Below, piece by piece: positions 1 to 9,709 of a DNA stretch of 64,000 nucleotides (position 1 is the first letter of the stretch; each line of letters opens with the position of its first letter). Below the pieces are notes generated by a model that worked only from the letters and a program-made list of their open reading frames with translations, made no database searches and had not been told where the DNA came from. The DNA comes from Goekera deserti (GTDB lineage: Bacteria; Actinomycetota; Actinomycetes; Mycobacteriales; Geodermatophilaceae). The position numbers and the translations under genes are program-made. Location of the stretch: positions 21,459 to 85,458 of the forward strand of contig NZ_JAAGWK010000035.1 in assembly GCF_010685995.1 (NCBI RefSeq). The letters run 5' to 3'.

Positions 1-516
1 CGGCTGCCCGGCGGTCTGCTCGTCCAGGCGCCGCATCCGCTCCACCAGCTCCGCGCGCGACTCCACGACGGTCGACTGCACCGAGGCGACGGCGGCCAGC
101 TGGGCCCCGCGGGGGCGGGGGTCCCACAGCGCGTCGGAGGCGGTGGGGCCGACCCGCTCCACGGTGCCGGTCACCCGGACCGAGCGCTGCAGGGCGTGCC
201 ACGGGAAGACCAGGGCCGCGCGCGGGTTGACCGCGAGCTGCGCGCCCTTGGTCGAGGCGTAGCTGGTCGCGAACACGAAGCCGTCGGCGTCGTACCCCTT
301 CACCAGCACCACCCGGGCGTCGGGGGCGCCGTCGGCGTCGGCGGTGGCCAGGACGACGGCGTTCGGCTCCGGGACCTCCGCGGCGACGGCGTCGGCGAAC
401 CAGCGGTCGAACTGCTCCAGCCAGGAGGCGGCGAGCACGTCGTCACCGAAGGCGCCCACGTCGCCGCTGCCGTCGTAGTCCTTGCGCATGCTGCTCAGGT
501 CGGGCACGACCGCCAT
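1..516 (-). CDS. pdxH: Pyridoxamine 5'-phosphate oxidase, partial (runs off the window edge)
   Basis: FMN enzyme that oxidises pyridoxine/pyridoxamine 5'-phosphate to PLP, the last step of vitamin B6 synthesis and salvage; cytoplasmic. The reverse frame is open from ATG at 516 to base 1 (172 codons, no stop), so the C-terminal part lies outside. Visible family features are the N-terminal 'SMRKDY', the FMN-binding strand 'GAPDARVVLVKGYD' and 'FATSYASTKGAQL' followed by 'NPRAALVFPWHALQRSVRV'. A second in-frame ATG at 489 is possible, but GGTGA just upstream favours 516. It is divergent from the citrate synthase gene. The identification is firm; only the missing end is unknown. Confidence 0.9.
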   Translation of the reverse strand, partial: MAVVPDLSSMRKDYDGSGDVGAFGDDVLAASWLEQFDRWFADAVAAEVPEPNAVVLATADADGAPDARVVLVKGYDADGFVFATSYASTKGAQLAVNPRAALVFPWHALQRSVRVTGTVERVGPTASDALWDPRPRGAQLAAVASVQSTVVESRAELVERMRRLDEQTAGQP

Positions 517-620
517 GCTGTCACCGCGCTGCCCACCCGGCCCGCGCACGGACTGTGACCGACGTCGCACAGGACCCGTGGGGCGACGGGGCCGACTGTG
601 TCCCGCGGCCCCCGTGCCCC

Positions 621-626
621 TAAGTT
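621..626 (+). promoter_or_regulatory. Possible -10 box of the citrate synthase gene
   Basis: TAAGTT lies 66 bp before the ATG at 693, in the divergent pdxH/citrate synthase gap. No convincing -35 is visible, so this rests on the hexamer and position only. Confidence 0.3.
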
Positions 627-692
627 GGGTCGCAGCCGTGCGCCGACGCCGTCGCCCGCACGTGACCAGCGCGCAGAGGGAGCACCGGACAG

Positions 693-3049
<2,357 letters not shown>

Positions 3050-3065
3050 CCCGCGCCGCCCCCAG

Positions 3066-3156
3066 CGTTGATCAGCTGAGCTGATCAACGTCCGGCCGAG
3101 CTCACCAACGTTGGTGAGCCAGGCCGTACGGTGATCAGCTCAGCTGATCACCGTAC
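3066..3156. repeat. Triple-palindrome intergenic element, copy 1
   Basis: Three near-contiguous perfect palindromes. 3066-3090 has arms CGTTGATCAGCT around one G. 3100-3119 is GCTCACCAACGTTGGTGAGC. 3126-3156 has 15-bp arms beginning GTACGGTGATCAGCT around one C. The element sits between the convergent 3' ends of serC and the ATP-grasp gene. The same order recurs at 20394-20480, again between convergent genes. It probably acts as a bidirectional terminator and is a dispersed repeat family. Confidence 0.85.
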
Positions 3157-3178
3157 AGCGACGCGACGTCGGCGCGGG

Positions 3179-4666
3179 TCAGCCGATCAGCCAGGTGTCC
3201 TTGCTGCCGCCGCCGCGGGAGCTGTTGACCACCATCGAGCCGCGGGCGAGGGCGACCCGGGTGAGCGGGGCGGGCAGCACCCGCGTGGTGGCGCCGGCGA
3301 CGGCGAAGACCCGCAGGTCGACGTGCCGGGGCACCAGCTCGCCGTCGACGCAGGTGGGGGCGGTGGAGAAGTCGACCGGCTCCTGGGCCACGAAGCGGTG
3401 CGGCGCGCGCAGCACGTCGGCGCGCAGCTGCGCCAGCTGCGCGGCGCTGCAGGTGGACCCGAAGACCACGCCCTGCCCGCCGTACCCGTCGACCGGCTTG
3501 ACCACCAGCTCGTGCAGCCGGTCGACGACGGCGGCCAGGTCGTCGTCGTCGGCCAGCACCCAGGTGGGCACGGTGGCCAGCACCGGCTCCTCGCCCAGGT
3601 AGAAACGGATCATCTCCGGCACGTAGCAGTAGGTGGCCTTGTCGTCCGCGACGCCGTTGCCGGGCACGTTCGCCACCGCCAGCCGGCCGGCCCGCACCGC
3701 CTCGCGCAGCAGCGTGTCCAGGAGCATGCCGCTGGGCGTCACGTGCGCGGCGAGGTCGTCGTCGTCGAAGCGCCGGTAGAAGACGTCGACCGGCACCCGC
3801 TCGCCGTCGACCTCCACCGCCACCCCGCCGTCGGGGGTGGGCCAGAGCACGTCCGGGGTGGCGATCGGGACGCCCATCGCCTCGGCCAGCAGGCGGTGCT
3901 CGAACCAGGCGGTGTTCATCGCGCCGTCGGTCAGCAGGGCCACCTGCGGGCTGCCCGCGCACCCGGCGGGGGCGGCCTCGGTGAGCGCCTCGTGCAGCAC
4001 GACCGCGGCACCGGCCGGGTCGGTCAGCGCCGCGCCCCGGCCCTCGGCGAACAGCTGCGGCAGGGCCGCGCGGCTGCTCTGCCGGTTGGCCATCGCGTAG
4101 CCGATGCCCGAGGGCACCCGCAGGTTGTCCTCCAGCACCACCCACCGGCCGCCGGGCCCGCGCAGCAGGTCCAGGCCGGCCACGGTGACCCGCTGCTGCC
4201 CGGCGGCCGCGAACGAGACCGCGCCGGGCCGCCAGCCGGGGCTGTCGGCCACCACCCACTCCGGGAGCACGCCGGCGCGCACGACCTCCGGCTGCTTCTC
4301 CACGTCGCTGCGCCGGCGGCCGGCGGGCCGGTACACGTCGGCCAGGAAGGCGTTGAGCGCGCGCGTGCGCTGCTCGACCCCGGCGGACAGGTGCGCCCAG
4401 TCGGCCGCCGGGACCACCCGCGGCACCGGGCACATCGGGAAGGTGGTCTCCTCGAAGGTGCCGTCGGTGAAGGAGCCGAAGACCACGCCCCGGGCGACCC
4501 GTTGCCGATCGACCTCCGCGGCAGCAGCCGCCAGGCGCTCCGGGCCCAGGCCGTCGAGCACCGGGCCGACCTCGCCGTACCCGGGGAGCAGACGTCCCCC
4601 GCCGTCCACCGCCTCGTCGACGGCCGACCCGGCATACCCGGCGAAGACGCTGAGTGCGTCGGTCAT
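3179..4666 (-). CDS. Circularly permuted ATP-grasp type 2 protein (DUF404/DUF407), putative peptide or amide ligase
   Basis: 495 aa. ATP-grasp enzymes join a carboxylate to an amine through an acylphosphate. The C-terminal half has the diagnostic core of the permuted type-2 group: 'GNGVADDKATYCYVPEMIRF', 'HELVVKPVDGYGGQGVVFG' (nucleotide-binding lysine), 'PRHVDLRVF' and the terminal 'SMVVNSSRGGGSKDTWL'. The start is ATG 4666, preceded by GAGGAGGAAC; an upstream in-frame extension to 4798 overlaps the previous gene and has no homology. Relatives usually sit with an alpha-E (DUF403) protein and a transglutaminase; neither is here. Instead it follows an S9 peptidase (19-bp gap) and an amidotransferase. 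The substrate is unknown. Confidence 0.88.
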   Translation of the reverse strand: MTDALSVFAGYAGSAVDEAVDGGGRLLPGYGEVGPVLDGLGPERLAAAAAEVDRQRVARGVVFGSFTDGTFEETTFPMCPVPRVVPAADWAHLSAGVEQRTRALNAFLADVYRPAGRRRSDVEKQPEVVRAGVLPEWVVADSPGWRPGAVSFAAAGQQRVTVAGLDLLRGPGGRWVVLEDNLRVPSGIGYAMANRQSSRAALPQLFAEGRGAALTDPAGAAVVLHEALTEAAPAGCAGSPQVALLTDGAMNTAWFEHRLLAEAMGVPIATPDVLWPTPDGGVAVEVDGERVPVDVFYRRFDDDDLAAHVTPSGMLLDTLLREAVRAGRLAVANVPGNGVADDKATYCYVPEMIRFYLGEEPVLATVPTWVLADDDDLAAVVDRLHELVVKPVDGYGGQGVVFGSTCSAAQLAQLRADVLRAPHRFVAQEPVDFSTAPTCVDGELVPRHVDLRVFAVAGATTRVLPAPLTRVALARGSMVVNSSRGGGSKDTWLIG

Positions 4667-4685
4667 GGCGTGTTCCTCCTCTGGT

Positions 4686-6566
4686 TCACAGCCAGCGGTC
4701 GAACCACTCGGCGACCCGCTCGGTGAGCAGCACCAGGTTCTCCCGCCCGACGATGGTGTGCCCTTCCCCGGGCAGCAGGAGCAGTTCACACGGCGCACCG
4801 ACCGCGGACAACCCCTGGTACGCCTGCACCGACTCGGCCACGGGCACGTTGCTGTCCCGGTTGCCGTGTGCGAGCAGCACCGGCGAGCGCAGCTCCTCCA
4901 GCGCCGTCATCGGCGAGATCCCGGCCAGCATGTGCCGCTCGTGCACCGGGTGCCCGTACTCGGTGACCGACGCCGCGGCCATCCAGGGCTCCGTGCCGGC
5001 GAAGAACGTGCGCAGGTCGCTCATCCCGGCCAGGGACACGCCGGCGGCGAACAGGTCGGGCCAGCGGGTGAGCGCGACCAGGGTCAGGTACCCCCCGTAG
5101 GACCAGCCGTGCGCACCCACCCGCCCGGGCAGCGCGATGCCGGCGTCCACCAGGTGCTCGACGGTGGCCACGACGTCGGCGAAGCTCGCCTCCCGCGCGG
5201 GGCCGTCGTCGGCGGCCATGAAGGCGCCGCCGCGGCCACCGGAGCCCCGGATGTTCGGGGCGAAGACGGTCAGCCCCATGGCCACCAGGCCCTGCGCGAC
5301 CGGGGAGTAGACCGGGCGCTCCTGCCCCTCGGGGCCACCGTGGAAGCTGACCACGGTGCGGTTGGCACCGTGCACGCCGGGCGGGGTGTAGAGCCAGCCG
5401 TCCAGCTCCAGGCCGTCGGCGGCGAGGTAGCGGTGCCGGGCCGGCTGCACGAGCAGGTCGGGGTTGGGCCGGCGGGGCGCCGAGGGCAGCAGCGTCGCGG
5501 CCTCCGGCGGGTCGGCCGCGATCGCGGTCGGCAGGTCGACCCGCCACAGCCCGCGCGGGTCCCCCGGCCCGGTGAGCTCGGCCAGCAGCGACCGGCCGTC
5601 GCCGGCCAGCGACCAGCCGGGCATGACCGGCAGCGGCAGCTCGACGTCGTGCAGCACGCTGCCGTCGCACAGATCGACGACCTGCAGCTCGGTGATGCTG
5701 TCGGCGTTCCAGACGCACAGCGCCGTGCCGTCGGCGCGCACCGCGTAGCCGTCCAGGTCCGCACCACCGCGGCGGACGACGACCTCGGCGGGACCGGGCA
5801 CGCCGTCGTCGTCCAGCGGCACCCGGAGCAGGGCGGTGCGGTCGGCGCCGGGCAGGCCCGGCAGGGCCGCGCGCAGGTACACCGAGCGGCCGTCCACGCC
5901 GAACCGGCCGTCCTCGGACGCCGCTCCGCCGGGCGCGCCCAGCGGCACGACCGGCTGCTGCTCACCGGTGGCGACGTCGATCAGCACGACGCGGCGCTGC
6001 CCGCGCGGGCCGCGCCGGGCCAGCACCCGGCGCTCGTCGGCCGAGACCGCGGTCAGCGCCAGGAAACCGCCGGTGGCCAGCACCGTCTGCGCGCCGGTGG
6101 CTGTGTCGACCAGCACGATGTCGGCGTCCGGGCCCACGCCGTCGGCGACGGTGCACGCGTAGTGGCCGGGCCGGGAGGTCCAGGTGCCGGCGAAGACGGT
6201 GGCCCGGGGGTCGCCACCGGCCACCCGCCGGCGGTCGCTGCCGTCCGGGGCGACGACGTGCAGCTCGGCGCAGATCGACCCGTACGGGCTGACCAGGTAG
6301 GCGAGCTGCCGGCCGTCGGGTGACCAGGCGACGGAGACGACCTCCTCCCCGGGGCCGGAGACGACGGCCGGGTGCGTCTCCTGCTCCAGCGTCGCCACCT
6401 CCAGCCGGGGGATGCCGGAGCGGTCGCTGACGTAGGCCACCCGGGTGCCGTCGGGCGACAGCGCCGGGCACCAGGCCCCGGCGGCGGCGGCGATCTCGGC
6501 CAGGGCGAGCCGCACCTCGGTGGGCAGTCCGCTCATGTCGGCGTGGTCGGTCTGGTAAGGCGTCAT
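4686..6566 (-). CDS. S9 family peptidase (prolyl oligopeptidase/acylaminoacyl-peptidase-like)
   Basis: 626 aa serine peptidase. Residues ~20-370 form a TolB/WD-like beta-propeller with repeats such as 'ALSPDGTRVAYVSDRSG' and 'AWSPDGRQLAYL'. Residues ~390-626 form the alpha/beta hydrolase, with nucleophile Ser489 in 'HGWSYGGYLTL', Asp571 in 'HGNRDSNVPV' and His603 in 'GEGHTIVG'. No signal peptide is visible, so it is probably cytoplasmic. Start: ATG 6566 with GGAGGTG just before it; the open frame to 6674 is low-complexity and non-homologous. It is the middle gene of the reverse cassette, 112 bp after the amidotransferase and 19 bp before the ATP-grasp ligase. Context suggests it cleaves or recycles the product of those two (inference). 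Confidence 0.9.
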   Translation of the reverse strand: MTPYQTDHADMSGLPTEVRLALAEIAAAAGAWCPALSPDGTRVAYVSDRSGIPRLEVATLEQETHPAVVSGPGEEVVSVAWSPDGRQLAYLVSPYGSICAELHVVAPDGSDRRRVAGGDPRATVFAGTWTSRPGHYACTVADGVGPDADIVLVDTATGAQTVLATGGFLALTAVSADERRVLARRGPRGQRRVVLIDVATGEQQPVVPLGAPGGAASEDGRFGVDGRSVYLRAALPGLPGADRTALLRVPLDDDGVPGPAEVVVRRGGADLDGYAVRADGTALCVWNADSITELQVVDLCDGSVLHDVELPLPVMPGWSLAGDGRSLLAELTGPGDPRGLWRVDLPTAIAADPPEAATLLPSAPRRPNPDLLVQPARHRYLAADGLELDGWLYTPPGVHGANRTVVSFHGGPEGQERPVYSPVAQGLVAMGLTVFAPNIRGSGGRGGAFMAADDGPAREASFADVVATVEHLVDAGIALPGRVGAHGWSYGGYLTLVALTRWPDLFAAGVSLAGMSDLRTFFAGTEPWMAAASVTEYGHPVHERHMLAGISPMTALEELRSPVLLAHGNRDSNVPVAESVQAYQGLSAVGAPCELLLLPGEGHTIVGRENLVLLTERVAEWFDRWL

Positions 6567-6678
6567 GCCACCTCCCTGTGGTCGGGCGCGGACGGCGGGG
6601 CGTGCGGCGTCCGGCGCCGGTGCAGCAGCCGGCGGCACGCCCGCCTCCCCCGGCACAGGCGTGTATCGGCTCACGCCC

Positions 6679-8463
6679 TCAGCGGATGCCGTGCTGCTGC
6701 AACCACGACTCCAGCAGCCCCACCTGCCACAGCTGGTTGGAGCCCAGGGTGGTGCGGTGGCTGTTGGGCTCGGCGAGCAGCCGCTCGACGTACTCGGTCC
6801 GGAACAGGCCGCGTTCCTTGGCCTCCGGGGCGTGCAGCGCCGAGCGGACCGAGTCCAGGTACTGCCCCTCCAGGTGGATGATCGCCGGCACCGGGAAGTA
6901 GCCCTTGGGCCGGTCGATCACGTGCGCCGGGATGACCGCACGGGCGGCGTCCTTGAGCACGCCCTTGCCCCCGGAGGCCAGCTTCAGCTCCGGCGGGACG
7001 GCGGCCACGAGCTCGACGAACTCGTGGTCCAGGAACGGCACCCGCGCCTCGAGGCCGGCGGCCATCGTCATGTTGTCCACCCGCTTGACCGGGTCGTCGA
7101 CCAGCATGATCGTCGAGTCCAGCCGCAGCGCGCGGTCCAGCGTGGTGTCGGCCCCGGGCCGGGCGAAGTGCTCGGCGACGAAGGCGCGGCTGACGTCCTC
7201 GGTGAGCATCCACCGGTCGCCGAGCACGCGCGCGAGCTCGGCGTGCGGCCGGTCGACGAACACGCTCGTGTAGGCGTCCACGGCGCGCTCGACCGGGACG
7301 CCGTCCAGCGGCGGGTACCAGTCGTAGCCGGCCAGCACCTCGTCGGCACCCTGCCCGCTCTGCACCACCTTCACGTGCTGGGCGACCTGCCGGGCGAGCA
7401 GGTAGAAGGCCACGCAGTCGTGGCTGACCATCGGCTCGCTCATCGCCGCGATCGCGCCCTCCAGCCCGGCGTGCACGTCGGCGCTGGGCACCATCAACCG
7501 GTGGTGGTCGGTGGAGAAGGTCTCGGCGATCACGTCGGAGTAGGCGAACTCGTCACCCGACCGGCCGCCGACCGCCTCGAAGCCGATGGAGAAGGTGGCC
7601 AGGTCGCGCTGGCCCTCCTCGGCGAGCAGGCCCACGATCAGGCTGGAGTCCAGCCCGCCGGACAGCAGCACCCCGACCGGCACGTCAGCCACCATCCGGC
7701 GCCGGACGGCGGTGCGCAGCTGCTCGAGCACCAGCTCCTGCCACTCCCGCGGGTCCAGGGCGGCCAGGTCGGCGCGGCGCTCGTGCACCGGCGCCCAGTA
7801 CACCCAGTCGCTCTCGCTGCCGTCGGGCTCGTAGGTGCGCACCGTCGCCGGCGGCAGCTTGCCCACCCCGGCCAGGATCGTGCGCGGCGCCGGGACGACG
7901 GCGTGGAAGCTCATGTAGTGGTGCAGCGCGACCGGGTCGATGCTGGTGTCCACCCCGCCGGCGGCGACCAGTGCGGGCAGGCTGGAGGCGAACCGCACCC
8001 GGCCCGGCCCGCGGCTGACGTACAGCGGCTTGATGCCCAGCCGGTCCCGGCCCAGCACCACCCGGCCGGTGTCCCGCTCGACGACGGCGAAGGCGAACAT
8101 GCCCATCAGCCGCTCGACGCAGGCCGCACCCCACCGGTGGTAGGCCTTGAGCACGACCTCGGTGTCGGAGGTGGAGAAGAAGCGATAGCCGGCGGCCTGC
8201 AGCTGCTCGCGCAGCTCGCGGTAGTTGTAGACGATCCCGTTGAACACCAGCGTCAGGCCCAGCTCGCTGTCGACCATCGGCTGCGCGCCCGCGTCGGTCA
8301 GGTCGATGATCTTGAGCCTGCGGTGTCCCAGCGCGACCGGGCCGGACTGCCAGCCCCCGCTGCCGTCGGGTCCGCGGCGGGACAGCGTGGTGCACATGGC
8401 GGCGACGGCGGCGGCGTCGGCCACGCCGCCGTCGAACCGGAGTTCACCTGAGATGCCGCACAC
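6679..8463 (-). CDS. Glutamine-dependent asparagine-synthase family amidotransferase, NAGGN amidotransferase-like
   Basis: 594 aa. The GTG start at 8463 places the catalytic N-terminal Cys as residue 2 ('CGISGELRFDGG'), and GGGAGGGGG lies upstream; the frame further upstream is non-coding. The N-terminal Ntn glutaminase domain is followed by the synthetase domain with PP-loop 'LLSGGLDSSLIVGLL'. Segments such as 'HHYMSFHAVVPAPRTILAGV', 'MSEPMVSHDCVAFYLL' and 'VQSGQGADEVLAGYDWYP' resemble, from memory, the N-acetylglutaminylglutamine (osmolyte dipeptide) amidotransferases more than ordinary AsnB. In known NAGGN loci the partners are a GNAT/ATP-grasp ligase and an M42-type peptidase. Here an unrelated ATP-grasp and an S9 peptidase take those places, so the true substrate is open. 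Confidence 0.9.
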   Translation of the reverse strand: MCGISGELRFDGGVADAAAVAAMCTTLSRRGPDGSGGWQSGPVALGHRRLKIIDLTDAGAQPMVDSELGLTLVFNGIVYNYRELREQLQAAGYRFFSTSDTEVVLKAYHRWGAACVERLMGMFAFAVVERDTGRVVLGRDRLGIKPLYVSRGPGRVRFASSLPALVAAGGVDTSIDPVALHHYMSFHAVVPAPRTILAGVGKLPPATVRTYEPDGSESDWVYWAPVHERRADLAALDPREWQELVLEQLRTAVRRRMVADVPVGVLLSGGLDSSLIVGLLAEEGQRDLATFSIGFEAVGGRSGDEFAYSDVIAETFSTDHHRLMVPSADVHAGLEGAIAAMSEPMVSHDCVAFYLLARQVAQHVKVVQSGQGADEVLAGYDWYPPLDGVPVERAVDAYTSVFVDRPHAELARVLGDRWMLTEDVSRAFVAEHFARPGADTTLDRALRLDSTIMLVDDPVKRVDNMTMAAGLEARVPFLDHEFVELVAAVPPELKLASGGKGVLKDAARAVIPAHVIDRPKGYFPVPAIIHLEGQYLDSVRSALHAPEAKERGLFRTEYVERLLAEPNSHRTTLGSNQLWQVGLLESWLQQHGIR

Positions 8464-8578
8464 GTCGGCCCCCTCCCGGTCGTCCAGCCGGGCCCGGTCG
8501 GGCGCCGACAGCCACCCCCACACTGCCCTCGGGACGTTTCCGGGAGGTGACGGGCCATGCTCCCAGACCCTGAGCCAC

Positions 8579-8601
8579 CGCTCGCACACCGAGTGCGAGC
8601 G
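8579..8601. promoter_or_regulatory. Inverted repeat in the amidotransferase/sepH divergent region
   Basis: CGCTCGCAC-ACCGA-GTGCGAGCG is a perfect 9-bp inverted repeat. The adjoining TGCGAGCGCTTTG also resembles a LacI-family half-operator (GAGCGCT core). It lies 116 bp from the amidotransferase start and 138 bp from sepH. It could be an operator for the reverse cassette or an attenuating hairpin. The remaining 275-bp gap holds a possible sepH -10 (TAACCT, 8673-8678) and nothing else I recognise. Confidence 0.4.
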
Positions 8602-8739
8602 CTTTGTCGGCCGCTGTCCAGGCGACGCGCCGGGGCGGGCGTGTCGGCGCAGTGCCCGTCCACCGGCGCCACTAACCTCGGGCACGGTCCGCGCTCCCGG
8701 CGCGGACCGTGGTCTGTCACCGCCGAGGAGGTCGCGACC

Positions 8740-9600
8740 GTGCGCACCCTGCGTCTCCTGGCGCTCTCCGACGACGGCACGCGGATGGTCCTGGCCGCCG
8801 ACGGCACCGACGGCAGCGATCCCGGTGAGCGGTTCGAGGTCGTGATCGACGACCGCGTGCGCGCCGCCGCCCGCGGCGACGCCCACCGGCTCGGCCAGAT
8901 CGAGCTCGACCTGGGGACGGCGCTGTCCCCCCGGGTCATCCAGTCGCGCATCCGGGCCGGGGAGAGCCCCGAGCAGGTCGCCGAGGCCTCGGGCACCAAG
9001 GTGGAGCGGATCCTGCGCTTCGCCCACCCCGTGCTGCTGGAGCGCGCCCGGGTGGCCGAGCAGGCACGCGACGCGCGGGTGCGGCTCAGCGAGGGCACCA
9101 CCGGCACCCCGCTGCAGCAGTTCGTCGCCGAGCGGCTGCGGCTGCTGGGCGGCGACGTCGACGAGGTCAGCTGGGACGCCCACCGCGGCGAGGACGGCAC
9201 CTGGCTGGTCTCGGTCGGCTGGCGCTCGGAGCACAAGGCCGGCACCACGGTCTGGGCCTTCGACCTGCCGGCCCGCACCGCCACCCCCGCCGACGCCGCC
9301 ACCACCGACTTCGCCGAGGGCACCCGGCTGGTGCGCGTCGTCCCCGACGTGCCGACCGGTGCGCCGTCCCGGCCGGTCAGCGTGCTGCGCGGCCCGGCCC
9401 CGCCCCCGCGGGAGGACGTCGCCACCGAGCCCTCCCCCGCCCCGGGGACGCCCACCCCCGAGCAGGAGGAGGACCCGGACGCGCACGACACCGTCGTGCT
9501 GGGCCGGCTGGAGGACCTCGCGCCGGAGGAGCCCTCGGACCCGCGGGCCACCATCCCGGCCTGGGAGGACATCGTCTTCGGGGTCCGCCGGCGCCGCTGA
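8740..9600 (+). CDS. sepH: Septation protein SepH (DUF3071)
   Basis: 286 aa actinobacterial cell-division protein; SepH binds FtsZ and promotes its assembly at septa. Visible: the N-terminal DUF3071 domain beginning 'VRTLRLLALSDDGTRMVLAA', 'DDRVRAAARGDAHRLGQIE', and a helix-turn-helix-like segment 'LSPRVIQSRIRAGESPEQVA'. These are followed by a Pro/Glu-rich disordered region (residues ~200-265) and a conserved-looking basic tail 'IPAWEDIVFGVRRRR'. GTG 8740 is chosen because AGGAGG lies 8 bp upstream and the family sequence starts there. The gene is transcribed away from the amidotransferase cassette. Confidence 0.92.
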   Translation: MRTLRLLALSDDGTRMVLAADGTDGSDPGERFEVVIDDRVRAAARGDAHRLGQIELDLGTALSPRVIQSRIRAGESPEQVAEASGTKVERILRFAHPVLLERARVAEQARDARVRLSEGTTGTPLQQFVAERLRLLGGDVDEVSWDAHRGEDGTWLVSVGWRSEHKAGTTVWAFDLPARTATPADAATTDFAEGTRLVRVVPDVPTGAPSRPVSVLRGPAPPPREDVATEPSPAPGTPTPEQEEDPDAHDTVVLGRLEDLAPEEPSDPRATIPAWEDIVFGVRRRR

Positions 9601-9694
9601 GGAAGGACCCGACTGCCCCCGCACGACACGCTCCGCGCGCCGCGGGACCCTGCAGCCGGGCCGTAAGTCGTTCGCGGGTGTCACTACCGGCACA

Positions 9695-9700
9695 TAGCCT
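9695..9700 (+). promoter_or_regulatory. Probable -10 box of the ABC exporter operon (leaderless)
   Basis: TAGCCT ends 9 bp before the ATG at 9710, with no Shine-Dalgarno between, fitting the leaderless arrangement seen repeatedly in this window. Confidence 0.45.
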
Positions 9701-9709
9701 GGCCGGGCC

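Noticed and set aside
3066..3156. Attachment site or recombinase target
   Set aside because: No integrase or mobile gene is near, and the element recurs between unrelated convergent genes.
4104..6323. 739-codon forward frame antisense to the S9 peptidase and ATP-grasp genes
   Set aside because: Composition is Arg/Gly/Pro-rich with no domain and no ribosome site; the reverse genes account for it. The same applies to the other long frames opposite real genes.
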